From: Tunturiibacter gelidiferens
GTDB taxonomy: Bacteria; Acidobacteriota; Terriglobia; Terriglobales; Acidobacteriaceae
Reading direction: 5' to 3'
NCBI RefSeq assembly: GCF_013410115.1
Contig: NZ_JACCCV010000002.1
Span: 682,001 to 746,000, forward strand
Length of the DNA: 64,000 nucleotides
A model generated the notes under the pieces. The model did no database searches. It saw only the letters and a list, made by a program, of their open reading frames with translations, and was not told the origin of the DNA. Positions within the stretch are counted from its first letter, which is position 1; every line of letters starts with the position of its first letter. Both the position numbers and the translations under genes were made by a program. Below, piece by piece: positions 44,389-55,023 of this stretch.

Positions 44389-45705
44389 ATGGGTCAATCT
44401 ATTTTCAGCAACTTTCCGACCGTGCGATATGAGGGAGCCGAGAGCACGTCCGATCTGGCATACCGCTGGTACGATGCGGATCGAACAGTGTTGGGCAAAC
44501 CACTCCGCGAGCACCTTCGATTTGCGGTGGCATATTGGCACAGTCTTGCAATGAACGGCAGCGATCCGTTTGGCGCTCCAACGATTCATCGTCCATGGAT
44601 GGGTCGTAGCGACGCGATGCAAGCTGCACAGGACAAGGCAGACGCCGCATTTGATCTATTTCGTGTTCTTGATCTTCCCTTCTACACGTTTCATGACCGC
44701 GATGTCACTCCCGAGGGCAGAACCCTAGGTGAGTCAATCGCGAATCTTCACTACATGTCGGATTATCTGTTGAAGAAGATGGAGTCGTCGAAAACTCGAC
44801 TGTTGTGGGGTACGGCGAACCTATTCACTCATCCGCGATTCATGTCGGGTGCGGCGACTAATCCAGACCCTGAGGTCTTTGCGTACAGTGCGACGACGAT
44901 CAAGCATTGCATGGATGTGACGAAGAAGTTGGGTGGCGAGAACTATGTATTGTGGGGCGGCCGCGAGGGCTACGAGACGCTGCTGAACACCAGCCTGAAA
45001 CATGAGTTGGAGCAGATGGGCCGCATGCTTGCGTTGGTGGTCGATTACAAACACAAGATCGGATTCAATGGTCAGATATTGCTTGAACCGAAGCCGAAGG
45101 AGCCCACCGCGCATCAATATGACTTTGATGTGGCGACCGTGTACGGGTTCTTAAAGAGGTTCGGGCTTGAGAGCGAAGTGAAAGTGAACCTCGAGGGGAA
45201 TCATGCGTTGTTGGCGGGTCACACCTTCGAACATGAGATTGCGACCGCCGCTGACCTTGGAATTCTCGGTTCGCTCGATATCAACCGCGGCGATCCGTTG
45301 CTTGGTTGGGACACGGACCAATTTCCAGTCGATCTGTACTCGATGACATTGGCGATGTATCACGTGATCCAGGCTGGAGGTCTAGGGCCGGGCGGAATGA
45401 ACTTCGACGCTAAGGTGCGGAGGCAGTCGATCGATCCCGAGGATCTGCTACATGGGCATATCGGCGGGGTGGATATGTGTGCGCGTGCGTTCCTAATCGC
45501 GGCAAAGATCCATGAGGAAGGACGCCTCGCCGAAATTGTTGCAACCCGATATGCCGGCTGGAAGTTACCGGAGAACCAGGCGATGCTTGCAGGCGAGGAG
45601 TCGCTGGACACAATCGCTGCCCGAAGCGAAGAGCACAACATTAATCCCCAGCCGCGATCGGGACGGCAGGAGCAGCTAGAAAACCTGATCAACCGTTACC
45701 TGTAG
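44389..45705 (+). CDS. xylA: Xylose isomerase
   Basis: The 438-aa TIM-barrel enzyme converts D-xylose to D-xylulose with divalent metals, the step before xylulokinase. Motifs are [14 protein letters not shown] (catalytic His), [33 protein letters not shown] (metal Glu), [19 protein letters not shown] and [10 protein letters not shown] (metal ligands). The length and the N-terminal block place it in the long (class II) group. GGGGG lies seven bases before the ATG. It sits in the operon with the symporter, GH42 and GH95. Confidence 0.97.
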   Translation: MGQSIFSNFPTVRYEGAESTSDLAYRWYDADRTVLGKPLREHLRFAVAYWHSLAMNGSDPFGAPTIHRPWMGRSDAMQAAQDKADAAFDLFRVLDLPFYTFHDRDVTPEGRTLGESIANLHYMSDYLLKKMESSKTRLLWGTANLFTHPRFMSGAATNPDPEVFAYSATTIKHCMDVTKKLGGENYVLWGGREGYETLLNTSLKHELEQMGRMLALVVDYKHKIGFNGQILLEPKPKEPTAHQYDFDVATVYGFLKRFGLESEVKVNLEGNHALLAGHTFEHEIATAADLGILGSLDINRGDPLLGWDTDQFPVDLYSMTLAMYHVIQAGGLGPGGMNFDAKVRRQSIDPEDLLHGHIGGVDMCARAFLIAAKIHEEGRLAEIVATRYAGWKLPENQAMLAGEESLDTIAARSEEHNINPQPRSGRQEQLENLINRYL

Positions 45706-45764
45706 CGAGGCAAGGGCCGCATCGGACAGCGAATACCTGTGGGTCCTCGAGTGAAGGAGTTTCC

Positions 45765-47840
45765 ATGATTTTCCGCCGTTGGGTTAAACGATCTGCATTT
45801 GCCCTGTTGACTTTGAGTGTCCCTGCTCTTGCTCAGGTTGCGTTGCCCCCTGATGCGCGACGCCCTGCGTTGGGGCTCGGAGCGGCGTGGTATCCCGAGC
45901 AGTGGCCCGAGAGCCGATGGGATGCAGACCTCACACTCATGGAACAGGCGCATGTAAATTTTGTACGTGTGGGTGAGTTTGCTTGGAGCACCATCGAGCC
46001 TCACGAGGGCGAATTTCATCTGGAGTGGTTGCAGCATGCAGTGCGTGCGGCAGAACGGCATCACATCGCGGTTGTGATGGGCACGCCATCCGCCGCGCCG
46101 CCGGCTTGGCTTACGCAGAAGTATCCGGAAACCCTGCGCACCATGGAAAACGGCAGGAAGGATGGGCATGGAAATCGCCAACAGTTCGACTGGAGCGATC
46201 CGACGTATCGCGAGCTGAGCCGGAAGGTCGCGGAGAAAATGTCCGAGGCGTTCGGTCATGACGCGAATGTGATCGGTTGGCAAATAGACAACGAATACGC
46301 CAACGAGAGCTTCGGAGAAACGACCCAGGCACAATTTCAAAGGTGGCTTCGTGCCAAGTACGGAACACTTGAGAATCTAAATGCGCGGTGGACCACCGCT
46401 TATTGGAGCGAGACCTACCAGGATTGGAGCCAGATTCCTATTGAGGAGCATGGTGGGAATCCTGGTCTGATGCTGAACTGGAAAGAGTTCGTCTCCGACA
46501 CTTGGCGGAGTTATCAGAAGAACCAGTTGGATGCGATTCGCGCGCATGCTGAGCCTCGACAGATGATCACTACGAACATGATGGGATGGTTCGACGCATA
46601 CGATCACTACACCGTGGCGCAGGATTTGGACTTTGCCTCGTGGGACGATTATGTGGGGACGGGACATCTGGACCCAGTGCGCAATGGGGCGACACACGAT
46701 TTGACTCGTGGATTTTTGCGCAAGAACTTCTGGGTGATGGAGACGCAGCCGGGCTTTGTGAACTGGCAGACGGACAACAATGCGCTCGATAAGGGCGAGG
46801 TTCGGGCTATGGCGTGGAATGCGATTGGCCATGGCTCGGAGGCAGTGGAGTACTGGCAGTGGCGGAGCGCGCTGAACGGACAGGAGCAGTACCACGGTAC
46901 GCTGGTTGGAGCCGATGGGACGCCCGTCCCGCTATACGGCGAGGTGAAGCAGATTGGGGAAGAGTTCGAGAAGGTCGCTCCAGTGCTGGCTGGAACGACC
47001 GTGAGGTCGCAGATTGCGGTGCTGCAGGACTACTCGAGTCGATGGGCTATTAATTGGCAGAGGCACAATAAAGCATTCGATCCGGTCGATGCTCTGTTGA
47101 GTTACTACGCTCCGCTGCATAAACTTGCTGGCTCGGTTGACGTGGTTGCGGATACAGCCCCTCTGACGCAGTACAAGCTGGTCGTCGCTCCGGCGTTGAA
47201 CGTACTGACGCCAGAGGCTGCAAAGAATTTGGAGGCTTACGTTCGTACAGGTGGCAATCTTGTGCTGGGGCAGCGGAGTGCCATGAAGGACGAAGACAAC
47301 AGTCTATTTCCAGAGCGGCAGCCGGGACCACTCGCCGCAATGCTGGGAGCGAGGGTTGAGCAGTTCTACGCACTGGATCAAACAGTGCCGGTGAGCGGCG
47401 TGTGGGGAGATGCGCAGGATACGACCTGGGCCGAACAGCTTGGCGTAACGGATCAGGCTACGCAGGTTCTGATGCGTTACGGAACAAGCAACGGCTGGTT
47501 GGACGGACAGCCCGCGGCTGTGACACGCAAAGTTGGGCGGGGAACGATTACATACATTGGCACGGGGCTTGATGCGGCTGCGATGAGACGTGCTGCTGAG
47601 TGGATGCTCAAGGAGAGCGACATCGCGACAGTATTGCCTGAGATTCCGGCAGACGTGGATATGGCGATACGGTCGAACGCAAAGACGCGGGTTCTCATTC
47701 TGACGAACTATGGATCGGAGATGCGCGTCATCAAGCTGCCACATGCAATGCACGATGTGCTCAAGGGTGGGGACACGACAAGCGTTTCGCTTCCGCGGTT
47801 TGGTGTTGTGGTGCTTCAGGAGTCGGCTGGGAGTAAGTAG
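45765..47840 (+). CDS. GH42 beta-galactosidase, exported
   Basis: The 691-aa enzyme has a signal peptide (FALLTLSVPALAQ, about residue 24). GH42 marks are LGAAWYPEQWPESRWDADLT, VRVGEFAWSTIEPHEGEFHL, the acid/base Glu in GWQIDNEYAN and the nucleophile Glu in FWVMETQPGFVNW. A GH42 trimerisation domain (about 410-610) and a C-terminal beta domain follow. It would cut beta-galactosyl ends, such as those on xyloglucan side chains. GAAGGAG precedes the ATG. The start of the GH95 gene is 10 bases after its stop. Confidence 0.92.
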   Translation: MIFRRWVKRSAFALLTLSVPALAQVALPPDARRPALGLGAAWYPEQWPESRWDADLTLMEQAHVNFVRVGEFAWSTIEPHEGEFHLEWLQHAVRAAERHHIAVVMGTPSAAPPAWLTQKYPETLRTMENGRKDGHGNRQQFDWSDPTYRELSRKVAEKMSEAFGHDANVIGWQIDNEYANESFGETTQAQFQRWLRAKYGTLENLNARWTTAYWSETYQDWSQIPIEEHGGNPGLMLNWKEFVSDTWRSYQKNQLDAIRAHAEPRQMITTNMMGWFDAYDHYTVAQDLDFASWDDYVGTGHLDPVRNGATHDLTRGFLRKNFWVMETQPGFVNWQTDNNALDKGEVRAMAWNAIGHGSEAVEYWQWRSALNGQEQYHGTLVGADGTPVPLYGEVKQIGEEFEKVAPVLAGTTVRSQIAVLQDYSSRWAINWQRHNKAFDPVDALLSYYAPLHKLAGSVDVVADTAPLTQYKLVVAPALNVLTPEAAKNLEAYVRTGGNLVLGQRSAMKDEDNSLFPERQPGPLAAMLGARVEQFYALDQTVPVSGVWGDAQDTTWAEQLGVTDQATQVLMRYGTSNGWLDGQPAAVTRKVGRGTITYIGTGLDAAAMRRAAEWMLKESDIATVLPEIPADVDMAIRSNAKTRVLILTNYGSEMRVIKLPHAMHDVLKGGDTTSVSLPRFGVVVLQESAGSK

Positions 47841-47850
47841 GAGGATCGCT

Positions 47851-50253
47851 TTGTCTGGCTTCTCGAAGGCGGAACGATGGGGCGCGCTCACGTTGTTGTT
47901 TGGCTTCAGTTCAATGCTTGCAGCCCAGAGCTTCGTGCCTTCCGGTGACCTGATGGTGCGCTTCGGTGCGCCGGCACGCGTCTTCGAGGAGGCTATGCCA
48001 ACGGGCAATGGACGGCTGGGAGCGACGATGTATGGAGGCGTCTCCGAGGAGCGAGTGGACCTGAATGAGAGTTCAATGTGGTCCGGCTCACCCCACGACT
48101 CGGATCGCACAGACGCGGCGAAGGAGCTTCCAGAGATTCGCAGGCTTCTGCTTGCAGGTGACAATGTGGCCGCTGAGACGCTGGTAAATAAGAGCTTTAC
48201 ATCGGCTGATGCGGGGAGCGGCGATCCTCGCTATGGTTCGTACGAGGAGCTGGGAAAGCTACTGCTCTCGTTTGATGGGATGAAGGATGCGAACGCCAGC
48301 GCATATCGCAGATGGCTTGATCTCGATGGGGCCGTGGCGACAACGAGTTTTGTTGTAAATGGAGTGCGCTATACACGCGAAGTATTCACAAGCGCCCCGG
48401 ATCAGGTGATTGTGGTGCACCTGCGGGTGAGCCGATCCCGTTCGCTTTCGTTGCGCGTTCGTCTGGGCAGAGTGGAGCGTTTCCAGACGAAGACCGATGG
48501 TAAAGATGGCTTGGTAATGACGGGCGCGCTGGATTCGGGCGCGCACGACGTGGCTGGTCTTCGGTATGCCACCCGTGTGCGAGCGTTCACTCGCGGCGGC
48601 ACGATAAAACCAGTCGATGGCGATTCTCTTTTGATCTATCGCGCTGACGAGGTTACGCTACTGGTGACCGCGGCAACCAACTATGGAGGTTTCGCAGGCC
48701 GTCACAGCCATGACGCCGAGTTCGTCGCTCTGCAGGATATGCGCGCGGCGGCACAGCAGCCTTATAAGTTGTTGCTTGCGCGCCACCAGGCGGATTATCG
48801 CAGCTACTTCCGCCGAGTATCGCTTGCGATGGGAGACGGCGACGCAGCGCTGGAACAGAGCACGGCCGCAGACCGCTTAGCCGCGGCTCATTGGGGAGCG
48901 AACGATCCTGGGTTGGCGGCGCTCTACTTTCAGTTTGGGCGTTATCTGTTGATTTCGTCGTCTCGTCCGGGTGGCCTGCCGGCAAATCTTCAAGGGCTTT
49001 GGGCAGAGGGGATTCATCCTGGATGGAAGGGCGACTGGCACCTGAACGTCAATGTGCAGATGAACTACTGGCCAGCGGAGCCGACGGCGCTAGGAGATCT
49101 AACGGATCCGCTGTTCGCTCTTATGGAAGGACTGCAGGTGCCCGGCGGGCATACAGCACGGAGCTACTACGGCGCCGATGGATGGGTCGCGCATGTGATG
49201 ACGAATGCGTGGGGCTTCACGTCACCCGGAGAAGAGGCTTCGTGGGGTTCGACTATTATCGGTTCGGCGTGGCTGTGCCAGCACATATGGGAGCACTATC
49301 TCTACACGGGCGACGCGGAGTTTCTACGACGTATGTATCCCACGATGAAGGGCGCTTCAGAGTTTTATCTGTCGATGCTGGTTCACGAACCGAAGCATGG
49401 ATGGCTTGTCACCGCGCCCTCCAATTCGCCGGAGAACACTTTTTACATGCCCGATGGACGGAAGGCCAGTGTGTGCATGGGACCTGCGATCGACGAGGAG
49501 AATCTGCGTTACCTGTTCGGCGCGACGGCAGAGGCGGAGGCGAAGCTTGGGCTGGACGAGGATCTACGAACGAAGCTGATCCAAACTCAGACGCAGCTTG
49601 CTCCTATCCAGATTGGCACCGACGGCCGCGTGATGGAGTGGCTTGAGCCATATCGCGAGGTCGATCCGCATCACCGTCATGTTTCGCATCTGTGGGCCGT
49701 GTATCCCGGAGGAGAGATCGATCCTGAAACAACTCCGAAGCTGGCTGAGGCGGCGCGACAGTCGCTGGAGGTAAGAGGTGATGGCGCAACGGGTTGGTCG
49801 CTTGCTTATAAAATGTTGCTGTGGGCGCGGCTCGGAGACGGCGACCATGCGTATGCCTTGCTCCGAAACCTGTGGAATCCAGTAGATCCCATTAAGCAGA
49901 GCTCGGCGGGAAGCTTTCCGAATTTGTGGGATGCGCATCCGCCGTTCCAAATCGATGGAAACCTTGGAGCAACCGCGGCGATTGCGGGGATGCTGCTGGA
50001 TAGCCGTCCGAATGAAGTTCGCGTGCTGCCAGCATTGCCCTCCGCGTTGCCCGAGGGGCGAGTCGACGGGCTACGGGCGATGGGAGGAGTGACCGTTGGA
50101 GTGACATGGAAGGCTGGGCGAATGACAGAGTTGAGGCTACAGTCAAAGCGCGATGGGGTTGTCAAAGTTCGCTATGGATCGGTTGTTCGCGAGTTGCAGA
50201 TGAAGGCTGGCGCGAGGAAGGTACTCGACGGGTTGCTGCGAACGGTTGGCTAG
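47851..50253 (+). CDS. GH95 alpha-L-fucosidase, exported
   Basis: The 800-aa enzyme starts at TTG 47851, six bases after GGAGG. The hydrophobic LTLLFGFSSMLAAQ follows. GH95 motifs are PTGNGRLGATMYGGVSEERV, DLNESSMWSGSPHDSDR, NLQGLWAEGIHPGWKGDWHL, NVNVQMNYWPAEPT, and near the end IDGNLGATAAIAGMLLDS, which carries the catalytic Asp region. GH95 enzymes remove alpha-1,2-fucose; fucose-capped galactose in xyloglucan is a natural substrate. Some members act on L-galactose. It is the last gene of the operon and converges on GH31. Confidence 0.9.
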   Translation: MSGFSKAERWGALTLLFGFSSMLAAQSFVPSGDLMVRFGAPARVFEEAMPTGNGRLGATMYGGVSEERVDLNESSMWSGSPHDSDRTDAAKELPEIRRLLLAGDNVAAETLVNKSFTSADAGSGDPRYGSYEELGKLLLSFDGMKDANASAYRRWLDLDGAVATTSFVVNGVRYTREVFTSAPDQVIVVHLRVSRSRSLSLRVRLGRVERFQTKTDGKDGLVMTGALDSGAHDVAGLRYATRVRAFTRGGTIKPVDGDSLLIYRADEVTLLVTAATNYGGFAGRHSHDAEFVALQDMRAAAQQPYKLLLARHQADYRSYFRRVSLAMGDGDAALEQSTAADRLAAAHWGANDPGLAALYFQFGRYLLISSSRPGGLPANLQGLWAEGIHPGWKGDWHLNVNVQMNYWPAEPTALGDLTDPLFALMEGLQVPGGHTARSYYGADGWVAHVMTNAWGFTSPGEEASWGSTIIGSAWLCQHIWEHYLYTGDAEFLRRMYPTMKGASEFYLSMLVHEPKHGWLVTAPSNSPENTFYMPDGRKASVCMGPAIDEENLRYLFGATAEAEAKLGLDEDLRTKLIQTQTQLAPIQIGTDGRVMEWLEPYREVDPHHRHVSHLWAVYPGGEIDPETTPKLAEAARQSLEVRGDGATGWSLAYKMLLWARLGDGDHAYALLRNLWNPVDPIKQSSAGSFPNLWDAHPPFQIDGNLGATAAIAGMLLDSRPNEVRVLPALPSALPEGRVDGLRAMGGVTVGVTWKAGRMTELRLQSKRDGVVKVRYGSVVRELQMKAGARKVLDGLLRTVG

Positions 50254-50293
50254 AGCGCGTTCGAGTAACCCGTCTCAGAAGGTGCGACTCTAG

Positions 50294-52675
50294 CTATCGG
50301 TTTTCTACCTCCATCACCGAGGCATCGGGCGCGCTCCATGCGTCTGGACCGCTGTGGGTTAGCTTTCCTGTTGCGTTGGACCAGTGAAGATGGGTGAGTT
50401 GGAATTGGCCCTTCTCATAGTTGTAGGTGTTGCCATCGTCGCGATAGAGGTCGAAGTCGCCGTCGGCGCCGGGATAGACGCGAACGCGATCGATCTTCTG
50501 ATCTTCGTTGGTACTTTCAACAGCGCTGCCGAGAGGAATGATAGAACCGGCACGAACGAAGAGGGGAATCGTGTCGATGGGAGCATCGACAGTGATGGCC
50601 TGCCCACCATGCACCTTCGCATTCGTCCAGTAGTTGTACCAGTCGGTTCCAGCGGGCAGATAAACCTCCCGTGAAGTACTTCCCTGCTCTGTTACCGGAG
50701 CGACCAGCAGAGCAGGTCCGAACATATACTCGTCACCGATGTTGGCAACCTTAGGGTCGCTTCCGAAGTCCATGAACAGTCCGCGCATGAAGGGAGCGCC
50801 GGTCTGGTTGGTCATGTGGCCTAGGCTATAGATATACGGCATGAGCTGATAGCGAAGGCGGAGATACTTCACGAGGATTGGTTCGGCCTGCTTGCCGTAG
50901 GACCACACCTCATTCTGCGGACGGCTTCCGTGACTGCGGAAGTTGGGCTGAAAGGCCCCGTACTCGAACCAGCGTACGTAGAGTTCGGGATAGTCATCGT
51001 AGTGGCCGATGTTTTCGCGGGCGTCAGAGGGGTCGATGAGCGGAGTGTGCAGCGGCGTGTGATGCGAGGGAAGATACTGCCAGCCACCGATGTCGGTGCT
51101 CCAGTAGGGTGTACCCGATGCCACGAAGTTGATGCCGGTTGGGACCTGACGCTTCAGGGTGTCCCAATTTCCGCTGATGTCGGATGACCAGAAGATGGCG
51201 CCGTTGTGCTGCGCCCCGAGATAGGCGTCGCGAGCGAGGATGAGTGCGCGGGTCGGAAGGTCTTCGCGAAAGCCGTTGTAGAAGGCTGCAGTGTGAAAGA
51301 GGGGGTAGGTGTTGAAGAACTGCGTGCCAGGGCCAATGTGGAAGTAACTTCCGCTAGGAGGAAGATCCGGCTCGGTCTCGTCGGCCCAGAAGGCGTCGAA
51401 ACCTTTGCTAATGTAGTTCTCTTTGACCACGCCCCAGTACCACTTTGCGGCGTCAGGATTGGTGGTGTCGATGTCTGAGCCGGCGCGGTCGTACGGTAAA
51501 CCATTGGTGGGCGTGTCGTCGGCGAGATGCTCGAACCATCCATTCTTTAGCACAGTATTGTAGTAACGGCCTTGGGAGACAAAGCGGGGCCAGATGCTGA
51601 TCATGGTGTGGAAGTTCATGGCGTGCAATTCTTTGTTCATCGCCGTGGGGTCTGGCCATTTGGCGGGATCCATGTCCATCTGACCCATGATCGTATAGTG
51701 GAACCAGTCGATGACAAGGTCGTCGATCGGGTAGTGACGTTCGCGATATCCGTGCGCCACACCGAGAAGTTCGGCCTGACTCGTGTAGCGCTGCTTACTT
51801 TGAATGTATCCGTACGCAGACTTTGGGAGCATAGGGGTTGAGCCGGTGAGCAGACGATAACCGGCGTAGATTTCATCGTAGGTTGCGCCGGCAATGACGA
51901 AAAAAGATACTCGCTGGCCGACGTCTGACGTCCAACGCACCTGATCGTTGAATCCGAAGGCAACGGTGGTCGCGGACGGGTTGTCCCAAAGGATGCCGTA
52001 ACCTTTGTTTGTAACTATGAATGGAACACATACACTTTGGCCCGAGGGTGCGTTGTAATCGTGAGCACAACGAAGTACATGGTTGCGATGGTCGAGGTAA
52101 CCTTCCTGATTCTGGCCCAGGCCATAGTAGTGCTCGTCCGGAGGAGAAGCGAAGCTGGCGCCCACCTGGAAGAAGGGTGGGTCCGTAGCGCGCCTGTCAT
52201 AGAGGATGTCGGCGTTACCGTCCTTGTGGTTGGGGACCGACATCTGCCAGCCCTGCATGTGAACGAGGTCCGCATTATCGGGGGTTTTTATGGAGAGGCC
52301 GACGCCTGGAGTGGAGCCGTTGAAGAACTTCGCTATGTCGGCTCTGGTTCCGGTGGGAACCCACTTCGGCCCCTGGGGTGAGATCGTGACGACAAGGCGG
52401 TTGGAACGCAAGGTGTCACCTGAAGTCTCACTCCCGGCTGTCCATCCCGTAGGAGCTGGCGTCGCTACGATGCCATACCCCGGTGCAGCGAGCGCATCCT
52501 CGCGCCGCAGGCTAATGGAGACGCGAACGATATTTGGCGCGTAGGGCTCGACGAGCACCGTGGCGTTATCGCGAGAGAGCGACAGCTGCTGAGCGCGAAT
52601 CACCGGAGTTGCCAGAAGCGCGCAGAGACAAGAAAGCGGAATGAAGTGGACAGCGGTGCGGAGGTGCCTGGACAT
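50294..52675 (-). CDS. GH31 glycosidase, probable alpha-xylosidase, exported
   Basis: The 793-aa protein begins MSRHLRTAVHFIPLSCLCAL with a signal peptide ending VIRAQQ. The N-terminal beta-sandwich is followed by the barrel: LVIDWFHYTIMGQMDMDPAK, then the nucleophile Asp in GFDAFWADETEPDL and the acid/base Asp in IFWSSDISGNWDTL. YWSTDIGGW and FQPNFRSHG are also conserved. Residues WxDETEP rather than WxDMNE favour the xylosidase branch. A TTG seven codons upstream is the longer but weaker start. It is the third gene of the TonB-GH3-GH31 operon and would release xylose from xyloglucan oligomers. Confidence 0.85.
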   Translation of the reverse strand: MSRHLRTAVHFIPLSCLCALLATPVIRAQQLSLSRDNATVLVEPYAPNIVRVSISLRREDALAAPGYGIVATPAPTGWTAGSETSGDTLRSNRLVVTISPQGPKWVPTGTRADIAKFFNGSTPGVGLSIKTPDNADLVHMQGWQMSVPNHKDGNADILYDRRATDPPFFQVGASFASPPDEHYYGLGQNQEGYLDHRNHVLRCAHDYNAPSGQSVCVPFIVTNKGYGILWDNPSATTVAFGFNDQVRWTSDVGQRVSFFVIAGATYDEIYAGYRLLTGSTPMLPKSAYGYIQSKQRYTSQAELLGVAHGYRERHYPIDDLVIDWFHYTIMGQMDMDPAKWPDPTAMNKELHAMNFHTMISIWPRFVSQGRYYNTVLKNGWFEHLADDTPTNGLPYDRAGSDIDTTNPDAAKWYWGVVKENYISKGFDAFWADETEPDLPPSGSYFHIGPGTQFFNTYPLFHTAAFYNGFREDLPTRALILARDAYLGAQHNGAIFWSSDISGNWDTLKRQVPTGINFVASGTPYWSTDIGGWQYLPSHHTPLHTPLIDPSDARENIGHYDDYPELYVRWFEYGAFQPNFRSHGSRPQNEVWSYGKQAEPILVKYLRLRYQLMPYIYSLGHMTNQTGAPFMRGLFMDFGSDPKVANIGDEYMFGPALLVAPVTEQGSTSREVYLPAGTDWYNYWTNAKVHGGQAITVDAPIDTIPLFVRAGSIIPLGSAVESTNEDQKIDRVRVYPGADGDFDLYRDDGNTYNYEKGQFQLTHLHWSNATGKLTHSGPDAWSAPDASVMEVENR

Positions 52676-52719
52676 AATTTTCTCTTCTTTGTTCAAGTAT
52701 CTACCAGAGGGGTCCGTAC

Positions 52720-54897
52720 CTAACGGGCGACGTTTAAGGTTTTGCTTAGCTTGATATCGTCCGAGCTGGCGCCGATTCGAAGTTCGATGGGGCCAGGTTC
52801 AACAACAAAGGCGTGTTGTGTTTCATTCCAGTAGCCGAGCGACTGTGCGGGTAGGTGAAGAGTGACGGCTTTGGATTCACCAGCGCGAAGGTGCGTGCGT
52901 TCGAAGCCTTTTAGTTCTTCGATGGGACGCGACACGGTAGAGTGAGGATAGGCGACGTAGAGTTGGACGACTTCGTCACCCTCTCTCGTGCCTGTGTTGC
53001 GTATGTCGGCGGTGACGGTCAAGTCGCCGTTCGGCGCGAGGGTGGATGTGCTGACGTGCAAATTCGAATAGACGAAACTCGTATAGCTCAAGCCGAAGCC
53101 GAAGGCATATAGAGGTTTCTGTTTGAGATAGAGGTAAGTACGACCGTGGCGAAGATCGTAGTCCATCATGGGAGGAAGCTGATCGATGGAGCTAACCCAT
53201 GTCTGAGTTAGACGTCCCGCTGGATTGTAGTCACCAAAGAGCACGTCCGCGAGGGCGTTTCCTTGCTCTTCGCTGTTGTGAGTGATCTGGAGGATGGCTG
53301 GTATATGCTCCTGGGTCCAGTTGGTCGTGTAAGGGAAGCTCGTTTGCAGTACAACAACGGTCTTGGGATTGGCGGCGTAGACAGCCTTGACGAGTTCTTC
53401 CTGCTCCAACGTGAGACTCTTGCGATCAATCGCTTCTTTGCCCTCGCTCGGCAGTGCGCATTTGAACCATCCAGCGTCGCATGTAGGGTGGTTGCCCACG
53501 ATCACGATGGCGACATCGGCTTTGGCGGCGAGAGCGGCAGCTTCGTTTACATCATCCCCTTTCGAGAAGGCGACGGATGTGGACGATCCAGCGCGTGTGC
53601 GGATTCCAGCGAGCGGCGTGATGACGTAGGGCGGAGTACCGCTGTACCAGTCAAGTGCTACGCGGTCGGCGAGTGGGCCGATGACTGCGATGTTCTTTGC
53701 GTTGTCGGGACGAAGAGGAAGGATGTTATTTTCGTTCTTCAAAAGCACGATGGACTCATCGGTGACCTGACGTGCGAGAGCGTGTCGTTCGGGCCAGTTC
53801 CATGGATCTCCCTTTACCTGATCGACTACGCCGATTTTGGCGTAAGGAATCTGCTCGGCAGGGTCCAGCATGCCCAGTCGCAGCATGACACGGAAGACGC
53901 CGCGGATGTTGGCGTCGATCTCTTGCTCGGTGATGAGGTTCTGTTTGAGGGAGTCCATGACGGGTTGGCGGTAGTCATCAAGAAACTGGTTGATGCCCGC
54001 GTGAATCGCGGCAGCGGCAGCCTCAGACATAGTTTTGAAGGCGTGGTGATGGGTGACGAGATTTGTGAGAGCGCCGCCGTCGGTGCAAATGATGCCGTCG
54101 AATCCCCATTCCTTGATGACCGCAGAGCGAAGCACAGGATTCTCGATCATCGGCACACCGTTCCAGCCGTTGTAGGCGGTCATCATGGCGTTGGCACCAC
54201 CTTGTTGGATGGCCATGCGAAACGGCACGGAGTAATACTCACGGAAGAGGCGCTCGTCGAAGTTCGACGAGGAGCCATCGCGACCGTCTTCGTTGCTGTT
54301 GGCGAGAAAGTGCTTGAGGAGCGAGGAAGTGAGCCAGACATGAGGATCATCGCCCTGCAGTCCGCGGGTAAAAGCAGCGGCCATTGTTCCGACGAGGAAC
54401 GGGTCTTCTCCGTAAGATTCTTCACTGCGACCCCAGCGCGGATCGCGGCTGAGGTCAGCATTTGGCGCGCGAACGACCATGCCGCCACGATGGTATTTCC
54501 CGTACGCATAACGAGTCTCGTAACCTTCAGCAGCAGCAGCCTTCTGAATGAGTGCGGGATCCCAGGTCTGGCCGAGTCCGCGCGACTGAGGAAACTGAGT
54601 CGTGGGAATGACGGGAAGATTCTTACCCTCCCACCCGGCAGGACCTCCAAGGGCGAGCCCGTGCAGGCCTTCTACGTGTTGGGTGCCGACGACTCCTAGC
54701 CTGGGAATGGTTGGGTTCGTGCTGAGTGCTTGCACCTTCTCCTCGAGCGTCATGTGCGAGAGCAGATCGGTGATGCGTTCCTCGACGGGGAGATGGGTGT
54801 CTTGAAAACGATAGCTCTGCTGCGCCGGTAGAAGCTGCGAGAAGGAGACGACAGCGAGCGTAGACGCGATGTAGATGGATCGGTTGAACCTATACAT
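52720..54897 (-). CDS. GH3 beta-glucosidase, exported
   Basis: The 725-aa enzyme has an N-terminal signal peptide (IASTLAVVSFSQLLPAQQ). The GH3 barrel shows APNADLSRDPRWGRSEESYG, LKHFLANSNEDGRDGSSSNF, and the nucleophile in FDGIICTDGGAL, with Thr before Asp where most have Ser. The alpha/beta sandwich includes VLLKNENNILPL, and IVGNHPTCDAGW. A C-terminal fibronectin-III-like domain begins at about 635. It would hydrolyse the glucan backbone of debranched oligomers, or beta-xylosides. It is 44 bases ahead of GH31 and follows the TonB receptor after 126 bases. Confidence 0.9.
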   Translation of the reverse strand: MYRFNRSIYIASTLAVVSFSQLLPAQQSYRFQDTHLPVEERITDLLSHMTLEEKVQALSTNPTIPRLGVVGTQHVEGLHGLALGGPAGWEGKNLPVIPTTQFPQSRGLGQTWDPALIQKAAAAEGYETRYAYGKYHRGGMVVRAPNADLSRDPRWGRSEESYGEDPFLVGTMAAAFTRGLQGDDPHVWLTSSLLKHFLANSNEDGRDGSSSNFDERLFREYYSVPFRMAIQQGGANAMMTAYNGWNGVPMIENPVLRSAVIKEWGFDGIICTDGGALTNLVTHHHAFKTMSEAAAAAIHAGINQFLDDYRQPVMDSLKQNLITEQEIDANIRGVFRVMLRLGMLDPAEQIPYAKIGVVDQVKGDPWNWPERHALARQVTDESIVLLKNENNILPLRPDNAKNIAVIGPLADRVALDWYSGTPPYVITPLAGIRTRAGSSTSVAFSKGDDVNEAAALAAKADVAIVIVGNHPTCDAGWFKCALPSEGKEAIDRKSLTLEQEELVKAVYAANPKTVVVLQTSFPYTTNWTQEHIPAILQITHNSEEQGNALADVLFGDYNPAGRLTQTWVSSIDQLPPMMDYDLRHGRTYLYLKQKPLYAFGFGLSYTSFVYSNLHVSTSTLAPNGDLTVTADIRNTGTREGDEVVQLYVAYPHSTVSRPIEELKGFERTHLRAGESKAVTLHLPAQSLGYWNETQHAFVVEPGPIELRIGASSDDIKLSKTLNVAR

Positions 54898-55023
54898 GAC
54901 AGCGATACTCCCTATCGTTCGGCGTGACTTGCAGAGTGATACAGACGGAACATAAGACAGGCTCTACCGCCAGGGCAGGTGGCGGCAGAGCTCGTCCAAT
55001 TGCACAATTGGAGAACAACTCCG

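Noticed and set aside
50250..50296. Bidirectional terminator between the convergent GH95 and GH31 genes (GCTAGAG ... CTCTAGC)
   Set aside because: The seven-base arms enclose about 30 bases and no T-run follows on either strand, so the evidence is too weak.
53263..54699. A 478-codon open frame antisense to the GH3 gene
   Set aside because: It lies entirely opposite a well-matched GH3 enzyme, has no motif or ribosome binding site, and long shadows of this kind are expected in GC-rich genes.
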